Part shown: positions 52,848 to 61,667 of the stretch, piece by piece
Layout: each line of letters starts with the position of its first letter
Numbering within the stretch: the stretch's first letter is position 1
Assembly: GCA_025765615.1 (NCBI GenBank)
Contig: JAIVFJ010000070.1
Span: 62,001 to 126,000, forward strand
Reading direction: 5' to 3'
Length of the DNA: 64,000 bases
DNA from: Zopfochytrium polystomum
Taxonomy: Eukaryota > Chytridiomycota > Chytridiomycetes > Chytridiales > Chytridiaceae
Position numbers and translations under genes: made by a program
The notes under the pieces: model-generated
Told to the model about the DNA's origin: nothing
Databases searched by the model: none
Seen by the model: the letters and a program-made list of their open reading frames with translations, nothing else

Positions 52848-55800
52848 ATGTCTGACCCAAACAACACCTTCCCTGATGCAACTGCCTTCCAAGCCTTGAT
52901 GGACCAATTACAAGCCCTTTCAAGACAGACACACCAACTTCAAAAACGAGTCCTTCACCAGCAGCACCAGCTTCAACAACGACTTCACCAAAAAGAACAT
53001 CAAGCTCTTCCCTGCCCCAAGTCAACCAAGCAAGAGAGCCCAAGGTTCCCAGCCATGACAAGTTCACTGGGCTGGCCAAAGACCTCAGGAACTTTATGGC
53101 CACTGTGGAGAATGTCATCCTTCTCCAACCTTCAAGATTTCCCAGTGAGCAAGTCAAGGTTCTTTTCACAAGCACCCTCCTGTCTGGTCAAGCTCAATCA
53201 TGGTACCGATCTCTCCCAAGCACGCCCACCACCCTGCAAGAGCTCTGGGAGGGGCTGGAGGCTACCTTTGGTGACCCCTACGCATCTTGGACAGCAAGAT
53301 CCAAGCTCAAGCATATCAAGCAAGGAAAGCAATCTTGTGTGGCCTACACCAACCAATTCAAGCAACTAGCCAGAGACTCTGGATACAATGATGCAGCTCT
53401 GATGGAGCTGTACCATGATGGTCTCCATGAGTCTATCCAAGACATGCTCTCCCAGTCTCTGCACATCCCTGAGACCTTGGAAGAGTACATTCTCCTTGCC
53501 ATCAAGATTGACAACAGACTCTACTCCAAGAGGCTGAAGCAAAGACAAGTAGGAACTACATCAAGGCCTACCCCAGTCCCTCAAGCTCTTACAGTTACTA
53601 AACCCATGCAAGTGGATGCAGTTGAGACACTTCCTAAGGGTCCTCTGAGCCAAGAGGAGAAAACAAGGAGGGCCCAGCAGGGACTGTGTTTCTACTGTGG
53701 CTCCAAGGAACACGCTGTCAAGGACCGCCCAAGGAAGAAACTCCCTGGTCCAGGCTCACTGAGGGGCAATTCCCTGGACCCTCCTCCAAGCAGCCCCTGT
53801 TTCATCACCACCACCAGAACCACAAACACCTCAGATTCCAAACCACACCACCTCACCATGGATGTCAAGATTCAACTCTCACCCAAGTCAACCATCACAA
53901 CCAAGGCCCTTATCGACTCTGGATCATCCTGCAACATCATTGATGCCACCCTTGTCAAATCTTGTAACATTTCCACCATCAGGAAATCCACACCCCTCAA
54001 GGTCCACTTTGCCAATCATGCTCTGTTCAAGGAAATCAGCAATGAAACCAAGCTAAACCTCCACACCCAAGACTTTCTACCATCCGTGGTCAACCTGGAA
54101 GTATTGGATCTTGGCTCACCCACATTCTCTGTCATCCTGGGATTACCATGGCTGCAAGCCCAGAACCCTGCCATTGATTGGGTCACTGGTCAAGTCCAAC
54201 CTCCAATTGGAACAGTCACCCAAAACTCAAGTTAAGCCCCAAGTTTCATGCTCGCAAGTCCTTGATTCAAGGTTCACAGCCAGGTATTAAAGGTCAACCA
54301 CCAAAGACAACTCCAGTGTCACCCTGCAGTTCACAAATCCCAGCCAAGACTCAAGTTCCACAGTTCACAGTTCACAGTCAAGATTCAAGTAGAGCTCATA
54401 GAGCTCACAGTCATGGCCAAGACTCTAGTTCACAGAACCCACAGTCAAAGATTCAAGTACCACAGTTCACAGTCCACATTCAAGATTCAAGTTCCACAGC
54501 TCACAGCCTTTGCCAAGAACAGAACTCTCAGTCAAAGATTCAAGAATCACAGTTTCCAGTCAATAATTCATGCCCCACGGCTGAAGAGCACAGGAACTTG
54601 GACCCATCAGACCTTTTGCTGGCATCCAAGCTACCAAAAGAATATCTCCCTTGTGCTGATGTGTTTTCCAAGACCAAGGCAGACCTGCTACCAGCTCAGA
54701 GGCCTTATGACTGTGAAATCCCACTCAAGGATGAAACTTGCAGCCCACCTTTCAAGCCACTATACCACCTCTCTCCACCAGAAGCCAAGGCCCTCCAAGA
54801 ATACATTGAAGAAATGCTGAACAAGGGATTCATCCAACCTTCCAAGTCACCAGCTGGAGCTCCCATCGTTTTTGTCAAGAAGAAGGATGGGGGACTGAGA
54901 CCCTGCGTGGACTACAGAGATCTCAATGAGATGACAGTCAAGAACCACTATCCACTGCCTCTCATCTCTGAATTACTGGACAAACTGAGCCATGCAAGGA
55001 TATTTTCCAAGATTGACCTCAGAGGTGCCTACAATTTGGTCAGAATTAAGCCCCAGCATCAATGGAAGACTGCCTTCAGATGCAAATACAGTCACTTTGA
55101 GTACTTGGTCATGCCCTTTGGACTTACCAATGCTCCAGCTATTTTCCAAGGCATGATGAATGACATCTTCAGGAATATTCTGGACCTTTTTGTCATTGTC
55201 TACCTGGATGAAATCCTGGTATTTTTGTCCGACACTGCAAGCCATATGGGACACGTCAAGACTGTCTTGGAGAGACTCAGACAGCATCATCTCTATGCAA
55301 AGCTGGAGAAGTGTGAATTCCACAAGACCTCCATTGAGTTTTTGGGGTTCATTGTGTCTGACAAAGGGATCTCCATGGCACCAGACATCCAAACTATTCT
55401 TGAATGGAAGGCTCCAAATTCCATCAAGGATGTTCAAGCTTCCTTGGGTTTTGCAACTTCTACAGAACCTTCATTGCCAAATATTCTGCCATAGCCAAGC
55501 CTCTCACTGATCTCATCAAGAAGACCACCAAGTTTGAATGGACCCCAGCAGTGGAGCAAGCCTGGCTAGCTCTTAAGACAGCAACCACAAGTGCACCACT
55601 CCTTAAGTATGTGGATCCCTTGCTTCCCTTCACCTTGGAAACTGATGCCTCAGACTATGCCCTCGGTGCTGTTCTGTCCCAGCCAAGCTCTCAGGACCCC
55701 TCTGCTCCTCTGCATCCAGTGGCATATTACTCCAGGAAGCTGAACAGTGCTGAGTGTAACTACACTGTCCATGACAAGGAGTTGCTTGCAATTGTGGAAG

Positions 55801-56185
55801 CATTCAAATTCTGGAGACACTACTTGGCTGGTTCTAAAGGCGTCTCTGTCTATTCTGATCACAAGAACCTCACCTTCTTCAGGGCAAGGAGGTTGCTCAA
55901 GCAGAGGCATGCCAGGTGGGCTGAACTTCTCTCTGAGTATGACTTTAAGCTGTGCTATTCTCCTGGCCACCTTAACACTGTGGCTGATGCCCTGTCAAGA
56001 AGAACAGACCTTGCACCTGAAGGGGGAGATGGTTTCACCCCACCATCCAAGACACACCTTTCATTGCTTCCTGAGAGTGTGTGGGCCCATGCTATTTCCA
56101 AGGACCCCAAGCCTCACAAGATTCAAATCAGCCAAGAAGAGGAAAAACTTGAGATACTCAAGACAAGGCATGATGCAGCAACAGC
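52848..56185 (+). pseudogene. Gypsy copy 3 gag-pol, multiply broken
   Basis: Gag starts at 52848 but one C is lost near 53010, shifting the frame. The last zinc-knuckle Cys is Arg (53726-53728). Five bases (CACCC of the other copies) are missing at the gag-pol junction, which removes the slippery site and fuses gag to pol in one frame. A stop is at 54233-54235 in the linker. The RT motif is YLDE instead of YLDD (55201-55212), which should abolish catalysis. A 1-nt loss lies near 55437. Integrase is cut at its HHCC finger (56185). Confidence 0.92.
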
Positions 56186-56253
56186 CTGCTTGTACTCGGC
56201 ATACTGCTGTCCGCAATGCTTTGAAACAGAGTATGGAAGACATAGAGGTCACA
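56186..56253. other. 68-bp filler between the two halves of Gypsy copy 3
   Basis: Not Gypsy sequence. It could come from the flanking DNA-polymerase-bearing sequence, but no match is visible by eye. Confidence 0.5.
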
Positions 56254-57398
56254 AGTAACCTTTCCACTTGACAAGGAACTTGAGTGTCCTTCCAAACCAC
56301 TTAGCATCCAAGATTTGTTCAACCTCAAATTCCTCTTCACCTTCTACCTCAACTGGAGGAGGAGGAGGAACAACTCTGCCTGGAATGGAGTTGGCCACAA
56401 ACTTCTCAAAAAGGCTGACATGGAAAACTGGGTGGATCTTCATGGATGCAGGGAGATCCAGCTTGAGGGTGACTGGATTGATTTGCTCCAAGATCTTGAA
56501 AGGTCCCAACTTGAGGTTGTCTAGCTTGGGACATGGTCTCTTGGTCTGCAAGTTCTTCCTCAGAAGCCAAACTTGCTGACCCACACCAAGGTCATGGTCC
56601 ATTCTGTGAGTGTTGGCAAATCTTGAGGCATCTTCTTGGGCTTGCTTGGGTGGAGTCCAGGAAGGTGCTGATGATCTTGAGCTTATGCAAGTGTGAAGCC
56701 ACAGCAGGAGCTTGGACATTGGATAGGGTCTCTTGTCCCAGAAGATCTCCTCTTGGATTGAAGCCATAGGTTGCAAAGAAAGGAGATAGCTGGGTGCTTG
56801 AGTGGAGAGAATTGTTGAGAGCAAATTCTGCCAGTGGAAGGAGGGTGGGCCAATCATCCTGTTGATAGCTGACATAGCACCTCAAATACTGCTCCAGAGT
56901 CTGGTTTGTTCTTTCTGTTTGTCCATCAGTCTGAGGGTGATAAGCAGTTGACAGTTGAGACTTGATTCCAAGGGCTGCTGTGAGTGCTTTCCAAAATTGA
57001 GATCTGAACTGTGGTCCTCTGTCACTGACGATTGACTGAGGCAGCCCAAGGAGCCTGAATATGTGCTGCAAAAACAGGTCTGCTGTTCCTTGTGCATCTA
57101 TATACTCAGTGCAGGGGATGAAATGGGCCAACTTTGTCCTTCTGCAGATGACAACAAGGATATTGTCAAATCCATGGGATGGGGGCAGTTTCACTATGAA
57201 GTCCATGGATATTGATGACCAAGGGCTGATGGCAATTGGGAGAGATTCCAGAAGTCCATAGGGCTTGTGTCTGCTGGATTTGTTTCTTTGACAGGTTTCA
57301 CAGCTGCTGACATAGTTCTTGATGTACTTCCTCATGCCTGGCCAGTAGAAGTCTCTGGAAACAAGCTCATATGTCTTGTGCTCTCCTGGGTGTCCAGC
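56254..57398 (-). pseudogene. Inverted Gypsy integrase-chromodomain segment
   Basis: Minus-strand pol fragment that begins (element sense) GCTGGACACCC, exactly where copy 3 stops at 56185, and ends within the chromodomain at KWKGY. The integrase core is open, but the 2-nt loss between 56647 and 56648 shifts the GPY/F module and chromodomain, identical to copy 1. There is no 3' LTR. Confidence 0.9.
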
Positions 57399-57450
57399 GG
57401 AGTACATATGTCAAGTGTATGCACTGGCACCTGTAGGCGGCAACCTGCAT

Positions 57451-59928
57451 CTAGTGAGAATCCCATCCACAGTGGACCGCAAACTGCACATAATCATGCT
57501 CCTGCTCAGTGTGTGCATGACAGGGTGGAAGGACGATTTCTTCACATTCACCATCACCCCAGCATCGTTCCAGTTCACCTGCTCTCTTCCTCTCCTGCAC
57601 TAACTGTGACACAGGCACCATGCCATTCTCCAGGCCCATCTCAATTGACTGCAGCACATTAGTCATGTATACCGATGCAGCGATCTGGCCTCTGAACTTG
57701 CATATACAGCGGCATTAGGCAGTAGCCATCTTGCGTATGATTGGTGCTCGGTCCTTGCGCTTACTGGCTATACCCTTCATTGTCTCCTTCATGTTCTCCG
57801 GTACTGGCTTGTCTATCTCCACTCTCGCACTCAGCTCCAAGTGTCGAGCCATGTTCCTCTCTGTGGCAAATGCCTGGTACTGCTGCGCTAATCTGTATGC
57901 ATCCTGCTGCTTGTCTGCATTGAATGCTGAGTATGATCTCGCGCCCATGCTGTAGCACAGCAATACAAAGTGTGAATAGTATGCCTCCACCTCCAGCTTG
58001 ATGGATGGCATGGGAGTGAACGAGAGTACAGATTCAATCACTTTGCTTGCTTAGTGTCTCTTCACTGCATGATTGCTTACCCTCTCTCTTGCATTCAAAC
58101 ACAGAGTCAGAGTCACTGTATATGATGTCGTAGCCCGGCATGTAGGACACAGCCTCAACCACAGTGACCAGCCATCTGCCGATTGATGTGACGGATGAAC
58201 CTGCAAGATAGTTGAACAGGCCAGAGTTGGATGATGCAAACACACCATACATGCTAATGGCTGCTACCTTCAGTGCCCATCCTGGCTTCGTGCTCTTGCC
58301 AACTTGCGTCCTGCGCTCTATGAGTGTCTGCAGTGCTATTGCTGCTGATGATCTCCTGGTGCAGTCAATCCGAGCTACACGCCCACTGATTCTGATGTAT
58401 GTATTCTCCTGATCCAGTACACTGCACCCTCCTGGACCTGGCCATTCACAACAAGCGATCTCAGTTCTCGTTTCACACTCCTACGCTTGAATGGTACGTA
58501 TGATGGGGAAGAGACTGAAGCATGTGTGCCCTGCATCTCGCTCTGTAGGTCATGGACTGTCTCTGTGGATATGTTGACTGAAGCCATGATAGTGGGATAC
58601 ATAGAGGCAAAGTCCATCAACGGTACGTCAGAGTAGTATCCCCGCTTGGGCTGCAATACCCTTGCTCCTGACACTACCTTGGATGCGTATCTGTCGTTGG
58701 ACCAATCGATCACCTGTCCACAGGAGAGAGCATATGACGCAATCAGAGGAGCTGCCATGGTATCTGTGATATAGAGAGTGGAATCAGTCAACAGGCACTT
58801 GCAGTATGTGCTGAGCGTCACAATCTCGTCCAGGAAGCCTGATGAAGATCATCTCGGATATGTCCTCCTGTGTATCAGGGCCTATATCCATGTGTGGCTG
58901 TATATGCTTGCCTCCCAGCCCATAGTGATTCGCCATATCATCCAGTGATAGTGACTTGAAGTCAGACCAATGCACCTTGTCTGCATAGCGGAATGTGTCA
59001 ACAACCACAATCTGTGGTAGCACCAGATCCACTCTCCCTTGCACACTGCGCCTAGATTCTGTGCCTCAAAATAGCAATCTAGAATGTGCAGAGCATGGGC
59101 TGCTAGCACCAGGATGTCGTAGCTGAATCCAAAGTGTATGAACACTATGTGGGGATTGTTGCACAGCAACCAGGCAATGACCCATGACACTAGATCAGCT
59201 GAATTGCTGACTTTGGCTATGTCATATCCACGCTTAGCATCAAACAGTGCAACATTATGAGTGCCACATACATACCTGCATAGCCTGCGACCATCCCATG
59301 TCATTATGGCAGCAGATATCAGTGGGTCACATGGCAGAGGATATGCTCCGTTGCCTAGTGCCAATGTCTGTTCAATGTCTAGCCCCACGCATCTGTACCT
59401 GATCTCATTCACCAGCTCAAGCCCAGGGCTGTAGCCAGGCAATGAGAGAGTGCCATACCTGCATATAGCTGCTACACGCAGGAACAATTGGTCGTTATCA
59501 CTCACTGGGAATACGTCGACCTCACTGCATGGTGAGACTGCCGTGGTCTTAGCTAATATCTCAAATCTACGAGTGTTGGTCACTTGAAGCACAATCCTCA
59601 CTACCTTGCGTTCAATCCCAGGCGCAATTGTGATCCTCAGCACACACTTACGCTGCTTGTTGCCAGACAGGAGTAGCATGTACACGTGGTAGTGCTGGCG
59701 TTCTACCGTGACAACAAATGGGAGCCACTTGTCTGTGAGCGTCTGCTGGTACATTTTAAGAGCATCAGACTGATGAACTGCAGATGACACTGCAATTGAG
59801 TCACCAATCGACGGTATCAGTGCACCCAATGTGCCACAGTGGATTGTTGACGATTTCCCAACTGCATCATACCTTAGGAACCTATTGACTAATGAGAAGA
59901 TAATAGCCAATCTGTCTATAGACAACAA
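57451..59928 (-). pseudogene. Family B DNA polymerase, decayed (mobile or viral origin likely)
   Basis: Read on the minus strand through several frame changes. About 59928-58882: N-terminal and 3'-5' exonuclease region with LDIEQT (Exo I, D-x-E) and FGFSYDILVL (Exo II-like). About 58700-58590: GARVLQPKRGYYSD and motif A DFASMYPTIMASVN. About 58330-58240: motif B region, KVAAISMYG where KxxxNSxYG is expected (Asn to Ile). About 58120-58090: motif C YSDSDSVF (usual YGDTDS). About 57990-57740: thumb-like IKLEVEAYYS.. and KRKDRAPI. About 57660-57560: GLENGMVPVSQLVQ. The motif style is that of RNA-primed polymerases (delta-like, herpes- and giant-virus-like), not of protein-primed ones. Frames are broken, so it is inactive or contains unrecognised introns. 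Confidence 0.8.
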
Positions 59929-60232
59929 GGACGCTGTAGCCTATGGTGGGAGCTATTTCATCTTTATCCCCTCGTTGCAATGGCGGCTGTTTGGTGGACT
60001 GGACGCTTCCTGCTATATATGCGATCTGCTAGACATGAGTAGTGTGTCTGTGAGCTATGTGGCAGCCACTCGAACATATACTACACTAGCCAAGCATCTG
60101 GCCATCAATATCGGCACTGTGCCTCCAAGCATATGTCTGAGCTCAAAGAGATCAACTATGCAGTATGACGGCCAGCAGGTGCTATTCAATCTAGCAAGAG
60201 GCATTGTCCCATCGCCACCATCCACGCAGCAC
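59831..60232 (+). CDS. Uncertain ORF beside the DNA polymerase gene
   Basis: Open for about 135 codons from a GTG, with balanced composition (for example GGSYFIFIPSLQW). It overlaps the 5' end of the polymerase frame on the opposite strand, so one of the two may be a shadow. No domain recognised. It is cut off downstream by an LTR fragment. Confidence 0.25.
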
Positions 60233-60245
60233 ACAGATCGGTCGA

Positions 60246-60362
60246 TGTCAGGAACATGGCAGGACAAGGCAAGGCAAGGCAGAGAAGGAACTGAGAGGAG
60301 TGATGATTGTATTGGAAACAACAATTCACTTGAGGGATGGGACAGGTCCCCCATCCCCCTTT
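60246..60362 (-). repeat. Gypsy LTR fragment interrupted by copy 4
   Basis: Plus strand begins TGTCAGGAACATGG and runs to CCCCCTTTT, the 3' part of an LTR in minus orientation. It is adjoined on the left by non-Gypsy sequence, so it is a solo or 3' LTR. Copy 4 begins at 60363 within its TATA box, so the rest of this LTR should lie beyond copy 4, outside the window. Confidence 0.88.
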
Positions 60363-60715
60363 TGTTATGAATCACCCTCTGGAAACCTCTGGAACCTTCT
60401 AGAACATTCCTTCATGGAACCTTCTGGAACCTTCTGGAACCTTCTAGAACATTCCTTCATGGAACCTTGTGGAACCTTCTGGAACCTTCTTTGCTTTCCT
60501 GACTTGTCTTGTTGTCATTGGTATCATTGGTATCATTGTATTACTAATTGCTCTTTCTGGAACTTTCTTTGAGTCTTGACAAGGAAGACTCTCAAAAGGT
60601 ATAAAAGGGGGATGGGGGACCTGTCCCATCCCTCAAGTGAATTATTGTTTCCAATACAATCATCACTCCTCTCAGTTCCTTGTCTGCCTTGTCCTGTCCT
60701 GCCCTGTTCCTGACA
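60363..60715 (+). repeat. Gypsy copy 4, 5' LTR (353 bp)
   Basis: TGTTATG...CTGACA, same length and array organisation as copy 1. TATA box at 60600-60605; predicted RNA 5' end 60635-60645 pairs with the self-primer site 60718-60728. Confidence 0.95.
60391..60490 (+). promoter_or_regulatory. 100-bp phased GAA/TTC (heat-shock-element-like) array, copy 4 LTR
   Basis: Twenty 5-bp blocks: four in alternation (GGAAC, CTTCT, AGAAC, ATTCC), spacer TTCAT, eight in alternation, spacer TTCAT, then six of which one is imperfect (CTTGT). A proximal TTTCT-GGAAC-TTTCT site is at 60554-60568, 31 bp before the TATA box. Confidence 0.65.
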
Positions 60716-60755
60716 TCATAATTCACTTCACCCTCTCCCACTACTCTCTGCCATC

Positions 60756-61667
60756 ATGTCTGACCCAAACAACACCTTCCCTGATGCAACTGCCTTCCAA
60801 GCCTTGATGGACCATTTGCAAGCCCTTTCAAGACAGACACACCAACTTCAAGAACAAGTCCTTCACCAGCAGCACCAGCTTCAACAACAAGAACATCAAG
60901 CTCTTCCCCTGCCCCAAGCCAACCAAGCAAGAGAGCCCAAGGTTCCCAGCCCTGACAAGTTCACTGGGCTGGCCAAAGACCTTAGGAACTTTATGGCCAC
61001 TGTGGAGAATGTCATCCTTCTCCAACCTTCAAGATTTCCCAGTGAGCAAGTCAAGGTTCTTTTCACAAGCACCCTCCTGTCTGGTCAAGCTCAATCATGG
61101 TACAGATCTCTCCCAAGCACACCCACCACCCTGCAAGAGCTCTGGGAGGGGCTGGAAGCTACCTTTGGTGACCCCTACGCATCTTGGACAGCAAGATCCA
61201 AGCTCAAGCATATCAAGCAAGGAAAGCAATCTTGTGTGGCCTACACCAACCAATTCAAGCAACTAGCCAGAGACTCTGGATACAATGATGCAGCTCTGAT
61301 GGAGCTGTACCATGATGGTCTCCATGAGTCTATCCAAGACATGCTCTCCCAGTCTCTGCACATCCCTGAGACCTTGGAAGAGTACATTCTCCTTGCCATC
61401 AAGATTGACAACAGACTCTACTCCAAGAGGCTGAAGCAAAGACAAGTAGGAACTACATCAAGACCTACCCCAGTTCCTCAAGCTCTCATTGTTCCTGAAC
61501 CCATGCAAGTGGATGCAGTTGAGACACTTCCTAAGGGTCCTCTGAGCCAAGAGGAGAAAACAAGGAGGGCCCAGCAGGGACTGTGTTTTTACTGTGGCTC
61601 CAAGGAGCATGCTGTCAAGGACTGCCCTAGGAAGAAGCACCCAAACTCCCAGGTCCAGGCTCACTGA
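60756..61667 (+). CDS. gag: Gypsy Gag, copy 4
   Basis: 303 residues; four residues shorter than copy 2 owing to an in-frame 12-nt loss in the Gln-rich stretch. Zinc knuckle intact (CFYCGSKEHAVKDC). Frameshift heptamer at 61640-61646, followed by the same stem and pseudoknot-forming sequence. Confidence 0.95.
   Translation: MSDPNNTFPDATAFQALMDHLQALSRQTHQLQEQVLHQQHQLQQQEHQALPLPQANQAREPKVPSPDKFTGLAKDLRNFMATVENVILLQPSRFPSEQVKVLFTSTLLSGQAQSWYRSLPSTPTTLQELWEGLEATFGDPYASWTARSKLKHIKQGKQSCVAYTNQFKQLARDSGYNDAALMELYHDGLHESIQDMLSQSLHIPETLEEYILLAIKIDNRLYSKRLKQRQVGTTSRPTPVPQALIVPEPMQVDAVETLPKGPLSQEEKTRRAQQGLCFYCGSKEHAVKDCPRKKHPNSQVQAH

Larger units (their letters stand above)
52493..56185 (+). mobile_element. 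Gypsy chromovirus copy 3, decayed, 3' part rearranged
   Basis: 5' LTR 52493-52807 (315 bp), self-primer site, gag and pol up to the integrase zinc finger, ending abruptly at 56185. The downstream part of the element is found in inverted orientation at 56254-57398, and no 3' LTR follows. Many substitutions and at least four frame breaks make it the oldest copy in the window. Confidence 0.92.

Noticed and set aside
57451..60240. Polinton/Maverick assignment of the DNA polymerase region
   Set aside because: The visible motifs are of the RNA-primed type, and no integrase, ATPase, protease or capsid gene or long terminal inverted repeat was found.
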